DNA from: Ignelater luminosus
Lineage: Eukaryota; Arthropoda; Insecta; Coleoptera; Elateridae
Direction of reading: 5' to 3'
Assembly: GCA_011009095.1 (NCBI GenBank)
Contig: VTPC01090711.1
Coordinates: forward strand, 172,666 to 236,665
Length of the DNA stretch: 64,000 bases
Part shown: piece after piece, positions 12,950-24,899 of the stretch
Numbering within the stretch: position 1 is the first letter of the stretch
Layout of the letters: each line of letters begins with the position of its first letter
Made by a program: the position numbers and the translations under genes
The notes under the pieces: generated by a model
Told to the model about the DNA's origin: nothing
What the model saw: the letters and a program-made list of their open reading frames with translations, nothing else
Databases searched by the model: none

Positions 12950-13480
12950 GTTCAAGTTTTCTCTTGGATTTTCTAAAAAGGGGACCGGCTGAAGTTTTAA
13001 CGATGTTGAGAACAGAGGCTTGGTTCTGCTCGACTGCCCTCTTCACAAAGCCGCCACGCAAAAAGTTGAGCGTGGCGTCTATCAGAACAATTCTGGCTAC
13101 CTCTCAAGCCCTTCCGGAAGGTTGGAAGCGATCTAATCAAAAGAATTTGCGTATCGATTCCACTAGCCTGTACAGCCTTGTGGCATCCGAGGATGCCATC
13201 GCGCAAACTGAACAGGAGGGAGATACGTTGCTAGACAATCTGTAGCGACTGCCCCACAATTTGAGGTGAACGTTGTTATTCAAAAGGCTCGGTTTCATGG
13301 ACAAGTTTGGGTGTCTGAAGAGGATCACCTGGGTCTTTTCGGGGTTGGATCTGATCCTCCACCGCTGACAGCAGAGGAGAATGATGTTGCCTGCGAATTG
13401 CACCCGAGTTGTACAGATGAATCTTTGTGTCAGCCAACTCGTGCCTGGTAGCGACGACGGGATTTTAAAGTAGTAACACC
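12950..13480 (-). mobile_element. Jockey-like LINE fragment, C-terminal RT part
   Basis: Read on the minus strand, successive frames match the end of a Jockey-type reverse transcriptase. FAGNIILLC at about 13383-13403 is at the YADD position. WRIRSNPEKTQVILF follows at about 13310-13355, then ATRLYRLVESIRKFF. After a frame change comes LIDATLNFLRGGFVKRA and NQASVLNIVKTSAGPLF, the part after the RT core. At least one frameshift and the loss of the catalytic Asp pair make it non-functional. Neither end of the element is defined. Two other pieces of similar type lie at 15320-15760 and 32540-32970. Confidence 0.72.
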
Positions 13481-13699
13481 TTATCGAATGTGCGTTCTAT
13501 ACTCAGGAGGGTTGCAAGCATGTCTCTTCTGGCACTATGCGGGTGTCGGTTTGGAGTTGTAGAAGTAGATCCTGACTGAAAATGACGCGGCGGGAGCTCT
13601 ACTGGGCTGGAGAAAGGATGACTTACGTGGTCATGAAATCTGGCAGCCTGTCGGAGAGTTTACTTTCTTAATCTTGGCCCTTATCTACCGGAAGGTATA

Positions 13700-15170
13700 A
13701 AGGGTTGGTGAAAGGTCGTCTGCCATGAGCCAGCTAAACTGCTTTTCCCCAAGTGCTAACTCTCATTGTAAGCGAGGACCAAATGCTGTCTGCCCAAGTA
13801 GATTTTCTCCGACTTCTAGGTCTTTTTCCTTCAACCTTCGCCTCCAGTGTCTGCCTGGGGTATTGCGAATGGTCAATTCTATTGACATGGCCAAACCATC
13901 TCAGCTGTGAAGCTTTTACCCAAGTCACTAGAGGTTCAACTGTAAGAGCTGCTCTAATGGTAAAGTGCCTCACACGATCCCTCCTTGTTTTTCCAGCTAT
14001 ATACCTCAAGTACCTCATTTTTGCAGCTTGGATCTTTGTTTAATTAAGAATAATTTTTAATCCTGTTGCCTACAGGGCCATGGTTAGAAGATATAGATTG
14101 TACTGCAGTTCCTGTGGGGTATATGCAAGCAACATCATGTTATGTGCGTAGACAAGAGCATTTATTATCACTGGATTTAATCTTAAACTTCCAAGCTCGA
14201 ATCTTTTAAAGCCTCTATACTCTTCAAGGGCATAGTCCATCACTACCACAAAGAGAAGCGGACTCAAAATGTTCCTTTGCCTCACCTCTGCATTGGTGGT
14301 GAACTGTGGAAATGAAAAATGACAAGTCCATACCATATTCCTGCACAATCTATAGAAACTTTTGATTCTTCTAATTAGATCTGCTGTGACCTGGAGACTT
14401 TCTAGAGTTTCCCATATAGTTTGCCATGACACCCAATCGAAGATTTTCTGTATGTCAATAAAACATAGGTGGACTTGTTACCCGTATTCAATAGTTTTCT
14501 GTACTGCTTGGTGGAATACAAAGATAGCATCTTGCTTGCCGCGATTTGCCCGGAAACCACACTGTGCTTCTTCTAACTTATGTTCTGCTGTACCTCTCAA
14601 CCCAGTTTACTAGACACACCAAATACCTTTGTGGTTGCTGCACTCTCTATTATCTCCCTTTTTATAAAGTGGAACTATAATAGACAGTTCCCAGTCTTTT
14701 GCGATGGTGCACTTTTTGCAAGCCAACACAAAAACTTGATGAAGCAACTTCTCTCCAACATGATCCATGTATCTCAACATCTCAAGCGTCACATCGTCTC
14801 GGTCAGCCGCCTTACCTAAGCTTAGTTTTAGTTAATGCTTGCTGCAACTCGAGAAGAGTTGGTACCTTTTCCCTTAGTTGATCTGAATCATTTCTTAGAT
14901 GGGATAGTGAATCTTCATCGACAGTGTCAATGTCAGCCACTTCTTCCACATCCGTATCATTTCTGTTCAGTAACCCGCTGAAATATTCTGTTCATCTTTT
15001 CATTATATTTAACTTTTCTTTGATAGGACATTTCCTTTCTTATTCTTAATAATTTTTAACGGACAATCAACTCCAGCTTTTTTACACATATTTTTCATTA
15101 CCTTATAGAAAAGTTTTTGGCTTTCCGTGACACTTTGCTCTAAAAATCTGAATAACTCCGCTTCCGTCTG
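13700..15170 (-). mobile_element. decayed RTE-like LINE, RT and C-terminal region
   Basis: On the minus strand the order is: ADRDDVTLEMLRYMD (about 14760-14815); WELSIIVPLYKKGDNREC with SNHKGI (about 14625-14700); a segment equivalent to FDWVSWQTIWETLE; TNAEVRQRNILSPLLF at about 14240-14290, the VRQG..LSPLLF box; and VIINALVYAHNMMLLA at about 14110-14160, where the catalytic YADD has become YAHN. A deletion then joins it to the C-terminal tail MRYLRYIAGKTRRDRV and QLRWFGHVNRID at 13734-14018. The pieces lie in different frames. The RTE assignment rests on the PLYKKGD..C.N+.GI motif and the RWFGHV tail, so it is tentative at clade level. Confidence 0.8.
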
Positions 15171-15319
15171 CTGCTTAGCAGCTCTTATAACTTGCTTTCC
15201 CTCAAATCTCTACTTCTTATACCTTTCATATGCATCTTGAGTCTTTGTAAATACTCTTTCCATTTTTCTTTCTCGTGCATCACCTCCGTTTTCACTTTAT
15301 CCCACCATGGAGTAAACTC

Positions 15320-15760
15320 TCATGTTTTACCATCTGTTGGAACACTTCCGCAGGTCTCTGCTGCAGCCGAAGATACTACAGTCTTAAGATTCTGCCTTGC
15401 TTTTTCCTTCCTTTTTTCTGCCGGAGAGAATTGTCTTAGACATTTCCTAAGACGTTGAAAAGTACGCTGTGAGGATAGGAAATGAGATCCTGGTGGTTCT
15501 TGTTGGTCTTGAGGATCGTGACGACGCCGACGGTTTTCCATGAGGACGGAAAGTAGCCGCAGCAAATGCAAGCTATTTAGAATTGTGGTGATGACCTCTG
15601 GGGCTTTGGGGGAAGTTCCTAGTCGAAGAGTCCTTGCCGGGGACGGATTTCTTGCCGGAGGCAATGGCTGTCGCAGTTTCCTCCACCTGGATGGGACGAA
15701 AAATGTCCGAGAGCGGGAAAGCGGTAAGGGGTTCGGGTCAAAGTTTTTATTTGCGGATCG
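15320..15760 (-). mobile_element. Jockey-like LINE fragment, N-terminal RT part
   Basis: One minus-strand frame contains CGYFPSSWKTVGVVTILK then NKNHQDLISYPHSVLFNVLGNV followed by a stop. This matches the FP..WK...V.PI.KPGK....SYRPISLLNVLGK segment at the start of Jockey/R1-type reverse transcriptases. Before it, in another frame, is ATAIASGKKSVPGKDSS, equivalent to the I..L...KAPG.D motif. The region is more GC-rich than its surroundings. It is separated from the neighbouring RTE-like LINE and belongs to a different family. Confidence 0.68.
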
Positions 15761-16640
15761 TCCTAAATCACGTTATTAGATTGGCAAAGACTTGTGCTTT
15801 CTACTGTGGTTTCGTGACAATCTGGCCACTGTGTACAAAGTGGAATTTGCTTCGCTTCCTGTAGTATATCATGGCTCGAAGCTGCTTTCAAAACAGGCTT
15901 CCCTGTCTATGATCTATGATAATCCAGAACTGCGACCAACGCGCTTCCTGGCGCCCGGTAACTTGCAACCGGACGAGGGTGTTCAGTCAGTTCCACTGTC
16001 CCATTATTAAAAAGTAGTCTTGTTTCTAGTTTTCATACCTCATCTGACGATGTTAATTTTGGGTCTTCCGAACGACTTGTTATATTGCATTCCATGAATT
16101 TTATTCGTGCGTGCAGGTTCACAATCCCATCCTGAATGCATGTATGTTTTCTATTTTATTACGGATTTCATCTAAATGGTTCATATCCGAGGGTTTTGCT
16201 TCAGATAATACTGCGTTTGATGCAATGCAAACAATTATGTTTGAGCAATGTTTCCAATCAATTATAGTAGACCGTAGTCATGATTCGCTCTATAGGTTTT
16301 ATCGCGTATGTGAACTAAGGTATCGTTGAGGTTAACAGTTTCAGATTTCATTTTTGCAATTTCATTTCGCGTGGTCTCGGTAGTTTCTTTATACTATTGA
16401 AATTGGATGGGTCTGCAAAACTTTGTCGAAGAAGGTTTTGTACTGTTCCAGAGTGCATCAGAGTTTTATTTTCAATTTGATATAAGTAGACGAATAGGAA
16501 CCAAAGACATGAGAAACATTTTTGCAATTGAAGCATTCTCTTCTTCAAAAATCTTTTTGTTTTAACTATGGCCGGAAGAACTATCACAGCCTTATTTTGT
16601 TACTAAAATTATTTTTTTGATCATGGATGCAAGCTTCTCT
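15761..16640. other. unassigned sequence between LINE fragments
   Basis: No domain was recognised on either strand. The first 250 bases have a more balanced base composition than the rest and may belong to the Jockey-like fragment before it or to another old insertion. Confidence 0.3.
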
Positions 16641-16644
16641 TTGG

Positions 16645-18590
16645 TGTTAGTTTTAAAATCTACCAATTCTTGCAAACCCACACAGGCGTAACTTTCAATC
16701 ATTTCTACATCTGTAATGAAATATGGGATGCAATTAAGTTTGGAATAAAGAAAGTGGCTGAAGAGGAGTTAGGATACAAGAAGGGTAAGAAAACCAAAAA
16801 GCCTTGGATAACCCATGAACTGTTGGACAAAATGGAAAAGAGAAAAAAGTATAAGAACATTAATAATGAAGACGGAACAGGAATGTATAGAAACTAAATT
16901 CGGAGTTGAGGTAGGAAACTAATAAAGCACGAAACGAAATTGTTAAAAGATGAGCGTAAGAAATAGAAGAGCTTGTAAGGTTAGATAGGCATGATGTACA
17001 CAAGAAAGTAAAACATACTTCATGGGCGGCAGATGTGGAAAGGAAATAGAAGATGAGCATGGATTCTTGTTGAAAGATGAGGTACAAGTGTTGCAGCATT
17101 GGAAGGAATACATGCAAGATTTGTATGAAACAAATAAAAAACCAGTCGATATGGAGGTAGAGTTGGAAACCGCAGTAGATATGGATAACATCGGCCTAGT
17201 TATTTTGGACAATGAAATAATTGCTGCAATGAGGGATATAAAAGATGGTAAGGCTGCGGACGTTGATGGTATACCAGTGCTTACAGGAAGAAGGTTTGAA
17301 AGAATTAACCGCCTTGGGCAATGATATATACCAGAGTGGGGAATGGACAAAGGAGTTAATGGGGACTGTGAGGATACCATCGGCAAAGAAGAATGGTGCA
17401 AAGACGTGTGGGGAACACAGAACGATAAGTCGAGTGGTGCATGCAGTAAAGATATTGTTAAGAGTACTCAACAAGAGAATGATAAAGAATATGAACGAGG
17501 TGATACTTCAGAAACAATTTGGATTTAGAAAAAAAATGGGAAGAGATGCAATTGGGATGGTAAGAACAATTGGAGAAAGATGTGGAAAAGGGAAAAAAGT
17601 AAGCATCTGCTTTGTAAACTTAGAGAAAGCTTTTGATCACGTACTGTGGAAAAAGCTAATGGAAAAATTGAAAGAAAAAGGATTAGATTGGAGAGATAGA
17701 AAACTGATTAGAAATCTGTATATGCGACAGGAACTAACCATGAGGACTAGAGAAAATATGACGGATTAGTTCGAAATTGGTAGAAGAACAAGAAAAGCTA
17801 TTGTTTTTCTCCTAATCTTTTCAACATGTGTGTTGAGAAAATGGCGGCAGAATGCTGGAAAAAAATGTTAAAATTAGAATTGAAGGAAGAAGAATTGCAT
17901 GCATTCGATTTGCTGACGATAAGATCTTGTTTGCAGAAAGTACAAAGAAGTTGATAGAAGTGTTAAAACAGTTTGAAAGGATGGAAGGGAAATAGGGATT
18001 GAGGATGAATCGTAACAAAAGCAAAATAATGCGAATAGGAGAAGATGAAAACACGAAGGTTTACCTCAAGGGAAAAAGTATAAGTATCTGGGAACAGAGA
18101 TTACAAGCAACTGGAGGAGTTTTGATGAGATAAAGATAAAAGCTGGAATGGCGAAACAGGCATACAGGAAGATGAGTAGGATCTTGGAAAGTAAGCTGGA
18201 GTTGGAACTGAGGAAGAGAATAGCAAAATGCTTTGTATGGAGCGTAATGTTGTAGGAGTGTGAGACATGGATTACGATGAAGAAGGATACGAAAAGATTA
18301 GAAGCACTGGAGATGTGGGTCTGGAGGAGGATGCTAAGCATCAAGTGGGAGGATAAAATTAGGAATGAGGAAGTGCTGAAAAGAGATGGCGAGCAAAGAT
18401 CAATGTTGGAAACAATTAACATAAGGAAAACAAATTGGTTACGACATGTTTTCATATTGTTTGATGAGAGATGTAATAAGAGGGAGTGTAGAGGGAAGAG
18501 GTAGCAGGGAAAGGAGAAGGACAAAGATAGTAGACGATGTGAAGAGTGGACAGATGTGCTAAAATGTTGAGTTTTGTCGATTTTTCTGCT
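16645..18590 (+). mobile_element. decayed RTE-like LINE, RT through C-terminal tail
   Basis: Plus-strand frames in order: KKVAEEELGYKKGKK with KPWITHELLDKMEKRKK (16740-16850); EVQVLQHWKEYMQDLYE (about 17080-17130); DNEIIAAMRDIKDGKAADVD (about 17206-17265), the A+..+K.GKA.G.DG motif; FGFRKKMGRDAIGMVR, then SICFVNLEKAFDHVLWKKLM (17515-17665); CIRFADDKILFAES, where the catalytic FADD at 17909-17920 is intact; and the tail KYKYLGTEITSNWRSFDEIK, MWVWRRMLSIKWEDK and NEEVLKRDGEQRSMLETI (18075-18420). The SPLLF region near 17770-17830 is altered and there are at least four frame breaks, so it is dead. No endonuclease was found, so it is probably 5'-truncated. It lies in the opposite orientation to its LINE neighbours. 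Confidence 0.85.
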
Positions 18591-20069
18591 ACGGTTTGAT
18601 GGTAGGCCTGTAGAGAAGAACCATCTGCAAGTTAACAGTGTAAGGTGCAAGAAAACTCCCATTTGTATTATTTATTTCAACTCGAGCTACTTTAGCCCAC
18701 ATTTATTGACTTATTTTATAAAACCACATCTTAGCTCACTTTTACTATTTCATTTAAATTTTTAATGGTATTAAATAACATTGTTACAAGTTAAATCGGC
18801 ATTCTAATATCTTAATATGTTTCGCGTTCCACATAAATATCCTAGCTTTCATTTTTATAGTTTATCTTCATGACAATATTTTAACCTGCAGTGTTATTTT
18901 TAATTTCTAAATTGCACTTTAATGTTAAACAGGTGCGTAATAATAATAAAACCATAAATTAATGTAAGCCAAGCGCACAAAGATCGTGCATATAATTCAC
19001 GCCGCGTTTATTTAGATTTGTTCCGAAAGTGAGAAATGAGCCCAGAAGAAAGTTAACGTTATTATTACTTAAACTGATTTTATGTAGGTTCTGTTTATTT
19101 TTGAAAGTTTTACAGTTTTTGTTTCTTCTTTATTAAAAATGGATCCTGGCTAAATTAATATTGGTAGCAGTTAACATTTAAGAAAATATTTATGACTTTA
19201 ATAAATTCCTTTTAATAGAGTGAACAAGTAAGCGTTAAATGTGTAGGATGAGATTTTGTATAATCAGGAATAGATTTATTCAGTTTGCAAGAATAGGAGG
19301 TTTTTAAAATTGCATTCACCTTGAACTGCTACCACATGTTTTTAACAAAAGCAATATCGATATATGTTAATTATGAAGTTAGCAACATCATTTTTCAAAG
19401 GAGACCATTATGCAATGTTTGTGTCTAGATTTTATTTATTCAGTTAACAAAGTAAATACATATAAGAAGATATCAGAAAATCGCAAATTAGAAATTATTT
19501 ATACATTTCAATAATCATAAGAACGATTCATACTTATAATCAACACATTTTGTCTTAATCAATCTAATCTGAAACTTGAACTTTGCTCCAGGTTTTCAAG
19601 GTTCGATGGGGACGGTTATGAAAATCTTATATGAGTTTTTCGTGCATGTCCCCTGCACACGCCATAAGATTCAGATCGAGATTTTTTATTCGGTAGTCCA
19701 TTGCTTGAATATTGAAACACACTAGCTGTGTAGGGCATTGAATTGTCTTCCATTTGCTAGAAGTCATTTCCAATATAATGGATACACAGCACAATGTTGT
19801 TTATACCATGTCAACATTATTAAAGTGAAATAAAACCTTTACAACTACATATATCAAAGTGTAAAGAGAAGAGCAGTAAAAGTGCAAAACAAATAAACAA
19901 TAATATTTATTGGACAGACAAGGTTTCCATATTAAAACTATTTCTTTCCATTGTTTGGTTTTCATTTATTATATCGTAGAGATATCAGAAAGAGAAGAAA
20001 ATAATCAAAGGCAAGAGAACAGTTGCTACTTAAACAAGGAGTAATAAAAGATGTTTTGGTAAGAAAAAA
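18591..20069. other. AT-rich, no gene recognised
   Basis: About 1.5 kb without a convincing coding frame, RNA gene or repeat on either strand. It could include the left part (LTR, leader) of the BEL/Pao element whose gag begins shortly after, but no LTR could be defined. Confidence 0.35.
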
Positions 20070-20514
20070 AAATATGTCGCAGATTTTGATACATCAAGAC
20101 AAGACATTCAACAAATTACAAAATAAAAGAAATATGACAAAAGTTCAAACAGCAATAGAACAGAATAAAACTATTATGAAACGAAAACATTAATAGAAAA
20201 TATTATTAAGCCTAGAAGCTCAGATATTCAAGTTAATACACCATATCAAGCAGGTCCTAGTTCTTCTACAGAAGTGATACCGAAAATCAAGCTACTTGAG
20301 ACGCAAATTCCGACTTTTATGGAAACCATCAAAGGTGATATAGTTTTATTGACAGATTTAATTCAAATCTGATTATTTAAAGGCATCATTAGAAGGTGAA
20401 ACACTTGAAAAGTATCATAGTAAGTCAAAATGAATATTATTATTAGTAAAAAGAAACCTAGAAATATTTGTCAGAAGATTTCAATAAATATAATTTCATA
20501 TTTGCAATTATCTA
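20070..20514 (+). pseudogene. BEL/Pao retrotransposon gag, left half (DUF1759-like)
   Basis: Plus-strand frames read KIKLLETQIPTFMETIKGD (about 20283-20338), equivalent to the V.LP.I.LPTF.G motif of BEL/Pao gag. A short deletion or frameshift follows, then FKSDYLKASLEGETLEKYH at about 20365-20421, the YLK.SL.GEA motif of the DUF1759 domain. Upstream (from about 20070) is an A-rich coiled-coil-like stretch in broken frames. The continuation of the same domain is at 23984-24310, on the far side of an inserted LINE. No LTR was identified. Confidence 0.68.
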
Positions 20515-20525
20515 ATAATATTAAA

Positions 20526-23500
20526 GGTAAAATATTTCATCCAAAGGAACTGCAGAAGGAACAGTTCCTAAAATACTGGCTGCATTTCCACGTTGGATCT
20601 TCATGCTGATACGTTGAATCAAATAAGATTTTGCTCGAAAATCACCAGAGATGTTTGCCAATATGGCGCCTATGCTTTGTACAAGGGAATTAACTTCATC
20701 ACCAAAACAGCCAAGGGTTCCGACAGCAAAAGAGATGAAATCGTAATGAACAATGGTATTGTTTGTAACGGGCCAGTGCTCAAAGGTATGCACAAGTCCC
20801 GTCCAGACCAATGGTAGATGTTAAATCCCGTAGCTCATGCCGCAGATGGGGTGGATTCTCAAATAAACTTGGCTAATCTCTCACAAAGAGAAGCTCACCG
20901 TTTTCCAAAACTCTTATTAAACTAATAGATGGTCGTAAAAGAGGGCGCCAGCAGTCGTAGATCGAAGAGTTCTGATGGTCGGTCACGCGACTACTCGTGA
21001 ATCCGACACCCTGTATATAGGCCTCTTACGAAACCTCGCCCTGTGTGTAACTTACCACGTGGAAGCTCTATTAAAACTCGCTCTGACGTTTCACGAATGA
21101 GACTCAATACACAAAATAAACACTGTATAAGCACTTGATTTGTCTTACTTAATTTTGCTAAGGAAGTCCTCTGAAGACTTCCTTCTTTTAAAACGATACA
21201 AGAGAGAAATGCCAATTCAATATTTACTTCTTTCTTGAGCAAAGATATCTAGTCTATAATTGAAATTTGGAATATACACTACGTGCTTTTTGATAGCCAA
21301 AAGAACAAAATAATGAAATTAAGCTGCTTCGCCTGGACCAGAGATCCACTTACAAAAACAAAAATACAAGAAGTCGACCTTACTTACATTTAACGTGTAC
21401 ATGACATTATTGCAAAGAGAAGTGTAGCAGGGAAGTTAGTTTAGACACAATTTAAAAGGCTGATCAATTTTATAATGTAAAAGTATTAAAATAAAAAATA
21501 CATTTCACTTAAGAAGCGACAAGGAAAAAATGGAGCTCTTTTTAACAAAGTCCTGTGGGTTCCAAAATTGAAGGGAAGTAAACGTTTAACAATACCGTTT
21601 AAAGCTGCGTGCCTGCTGTTTCTTCCTGCAAGACAAACCGTGAACTCCGGAACTGTCAACTGTTTCTCCACAGACACATGTGTGGGATTTGCAAATATCA
21701 ATACCAAATTGTAAAAAGAGTGCAACTTTGAGAGAGATTTTATTAAATAAGGTTCCTAGCTGGGCAAAGAAAGAGCATGTAACCAGGCTCTAGATCGCGG
21801 TCTTGTAAGTGCTAATTTACGAGCTATAGCTGTAGAGGATTGGTCATAGATTCGATCTAGTTTTAACTTAATAACGGGATGGTCCCAGTTTATTTAAATT
21901 TTGACATCTGAGGGAAGAATGCTATTTGTTTCATTCAGCCGAGCATTTGTGATCTTGTAATCATAAAGTGATGGAAAAAGAATAGTTCCAATGAGATCAA
22001 CAGTACTGTTAATAGAAGCTAGAAATACTGAAAGACGAGGTCAGTAACACTGTGAATTCCAAGTCCTTCAGATTTTACTGGTAGACTAGTTTGCATCCAT
22101 CCGCACTCGTCAAAATTGATATTTAGAATATTTGTCAATATTCCAAAATTTTTTTAACTATCGACTCCAACCGATCTTGAAATTTATAAAGTGGAGAACA
22201 GCGTAACAGGTGTATGAGCCTTGGTATCTATAAGCAATGTTGAAGCAAATAAAACGCCACATGTAGGTAGATGGTTTCTAAGTTCGTCAATAAACGTTTT
22301 TATTTTTTTCTCGTCAAGGATTGCTCCAACGGATTCCTCGTTTAAAGGCGATTCTAGCAGAGTTAATGCATCTTCATCGACTATATGTATTCCTCGCGTA
22401 ATAGAATTCAAGACTGCTAAAATTTCTTTGGTTAACATAATGTAGAAAAAATACTTCGTATTTTTGTGAATTCAGTGTAAGTTCTACTTCTCTGAAGCCT
22501 TCAATAATTGAATCCAGGTTACTTTTTCCTCCAAATGTACGATCATCAAAGTACCATATATTCAGTACTTAAATCAGAGAATCAATGATGTCATGGATGC
22601 CAAAGTTAACAATTCCTGGTTCAACCGGATCTCCTTGCTGGCAACCGACTGATGATGGTATGATTGTACCATTATAAAGCAGATTGCTCGGTTTGCAGTA
22701 ACATTGTAATAGGTATCGATAGATCTGTGGAATTTTCTCTTTCATTTTTTCTAACATGACTCATCTGTCAATAGAGTTGAAAGCATTTTTAACATCTGCT
22801 TTGACTATTACTTCGCCGTGAAACGAGTTATTCAAATAAGTTCTGACCTACCCCCTTTTATTTAAAATCCCAACTGTTTTGATTTTAAGCTAGGGAGCAG
22901 AACTTCAGCTATTTCTTTGCAACATAACTTTGAGATCAATCTGCGAATAGTAGAGTCATCCATCATTTTCCTTTCTCAGTGCAATTAAGTAAGTTCAATA
23001 GATGAAAGGAAAAACTCAGTTGTGACACTTCCGGCTAACATGAGATTACATAAGTTAGTTAGGCTGACCAAAAGCTTATTTTCAGCTTTATCCACAATCT
23101 TTCCCAAGAGATCCTTGAGATGTTGTGGTTTCAGTTCATCGATGCCACCGGCTGAGCCAAAAGGAAAAGAAAATATTGCTTTATAGTCTTGTTCTTTTGT
23201 GACGGAAATGTAATTATTGTTGTCCAAAGCTGAGTCCATTGGTAGGGGGTCAGTATACGGGTGCTTCTCTTTTAGACGCTCTAAAGTTTCTGCTGATTGT
23301 GGAGCAATGCGATCTTTGCTTGTTAGTATTCTAATGGCTCCTTTGATGTCACCTTCACTCACTTTCGATTCGATCCTGAAGTTCCGAATGGAATTTAGAT
23401 TTGGGAGGTCTGTTTTATAGGTCAGAGTATTTTGTTTGCAGTTATTGTTAATCTGACACGTCAGTGACTTGTTCTTGTGTTTCTTTTCAGATGTATGGAG

Positions 23501-23972
23501 GTATTGGTACGAAAAGAGAAAGAGTTTTTTTCAATCTTCAAGACGATTTTCAGAAAGACAGTTGTCAATCATTGCTGACAATTTTAAAGCTACAGTGACA
23601 CGTGCTCCTCTGGAAATTCTATGAATTACTTTGACGTCAGATTTGTATTTTCAGAATCACGGTAGCGGTGACAGACTAAGCCGATTTACATCTTCATCCG
23701 ATAATCCGACACATGAGATGTGGAACCATATATTGCATTAGTTGCAGAAGATCATTTTCTGCCCATCGTCCGGTTTCTTCTACAATTGACATTTTAACCA
23801 AATCTCTATAGTTGATAAGATTGAATGTTGGTGCTAATGTTTGGGAAAAGGTAAAATCGTGGCCAAAAGAAATGGGAATTCCAATATAATTATGATTTTC
23901 ACAAATATAAAAAAGTGTTTTAAGGCAGAGTTTAAAGTAAATATTTAGTTGTATTCTATATCTATAATGTTG
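20526..23972 (-). mobile_element. decayed LINE of the GSAGG...QHLKDL type, inserted in Pao gag
   Basis: Minus-strand blocks in order: MSEGDIKGAIRILTSKDRIA (23302-23361); SFPFGSAGGIDELKPQHLKD at about 23110-23165, the hallmark of this RT family; MLEKMKEKIPQIYRYLLQCY then SSVGCQQGDPVEPGI, the QQGDPLGP box (about 22610-22660); VDEDALTLLESPL..ESVGAIL (22315-22380); SRHAALNGIVKRLLPFNF (about 21565-21620); and the tail DFISFAVGTLGCFGDEVNSL and RISMKIQRGNAASILGTV (20560-20735). The middle of the C-terminal domain is displaced by about 0.65 kb of unrelated sequence at 20830-21480. Many stops and frameshifts are present. The 11-bp word ATAATATTAAA lies at both edges (20515-20525 and 23973-23983), a plausible target-site duplication, though it is AT-rich. 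Confidence 0.78.
20830..21480. other. unidentified insert inside the GSAGG-type LINE
   Basis: This stretch sits between two parts of the LINE that are normally close together (HAALN..+KR and PFAV.TLG). It contains a hairpin GGAAGTC..GACTTCC near 21163-21183 and the word GACACCCTGTATATA near 21002-21020, both reminiscent of mobile-element termini. Its own ends and class could not be determined; a solo LTR or a MITE is possible. Confidence 0.4.
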
Positions 23973-23983
23973 ATAATATTAAA

Positions 23984-24310
23984 ACATTTTTGAGGTTATA
24001 TTGACTGCTTCGTTTACAAATAAAGTACACTCGTTATTTGAATTACTAGCAGTTCTCAAAAAAATTCCTAATCAGATTTGCGTCAACTTATTACGGAAAC
24101 TAGACAACATTTGCGTTCTCTTGAAGCCTTGGGACTCTCTGAAGAGCACAGGGATGTTATAATATTTAATTTACTATATAAAACAGAAACTTGATACTGC
24201 ATTTAAGTGAGATGGGAGCTATTCAATAAACATCCAAATAGACTTTCCAAGTGTGATGAATTCTTAACATTTTTAGAACAGCATGTGTACATATAGAGAC
24301 TTTAGTTTTT
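23984..24310 (+). pseudogene. BEL/Pao retrotransposon gag, right half (DUF1759-like)
   Basis: The plus strand reads VHSLFELLAVLKKI (about 24030-24070), equivalent to IKALFDLP.+.K.NS. A frame change then gives DLRQLITETRQHLRSLEALG at about 24078-24135, followed by LSEEHRDVIIFNLL and later CDEFLTFLEQHV (about 24249-24285). This follows the order of the second half of DUF1759 (LRQLVD..+QHL.ALEALG, then W..LI+..L..KLD, then FLEKRC). The left half is at 20070-20514. Together they show one gag gene interrupted by a 3.4-kb LINE. No zinc knuckle, protease or pol was recognised downstream. Confidence 0.7.
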
Positions 24311-24899
24311 GCTTGGGAAGATTGAACAATTTATCAAAATCTAATCCTAATACTAAGCAAATAATGGAACCCCATTACTGTGTTGTGTAGCATACCTATT
24401 GGATTCTTCAACAAGTATTTAAAAGCATTTTCCAAAAAATGCAAAATATTCTTTTTAACGAATTTTCATTTACATTAAAACTAGATTGCCTTACGTATGT
24501 ACAATTCTTAAAAAATTTTGGCAGGGAAAATTCTTTTTTTGTCGATTTATTCTGATCAGGTGCATCATGCTGGAATAAACCTGTATTTTGCACTTTTACT
24601 TCAGATACTTACGATTCATAGGCATTCTCCAGTGGAAAGAGTTTTACTGTAGTGTCATCACAGTCAGGAATATATGAAAGATCTAACACTGAATCGTCAG
24701 AATCCCGTGTGCAAGACTACTTTTCTATTTTTCAAATATCAAATATTGTTAACCATGTCCAGAAAGTTGCCACGAATCTGGTTGGACATAAATAGAGATA
24801 TATCTCAGGGTGGATTTTGTAGCTTTGTCGCTGTTGTAAATTTTGCCTTCTTATAGAAAATTTAGATTAAAATTTGTTCTTTACTTTAAAATTAATTGC
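24311..24899. other. unassigned, between Pao gag and the next LINE
   Basis: AT-rich, with no coding frame of interest. It may be eroded Pao sequence, since it lies directly downstream of the gag remnant, but no pol motif could be read. Confidence 0.3.
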
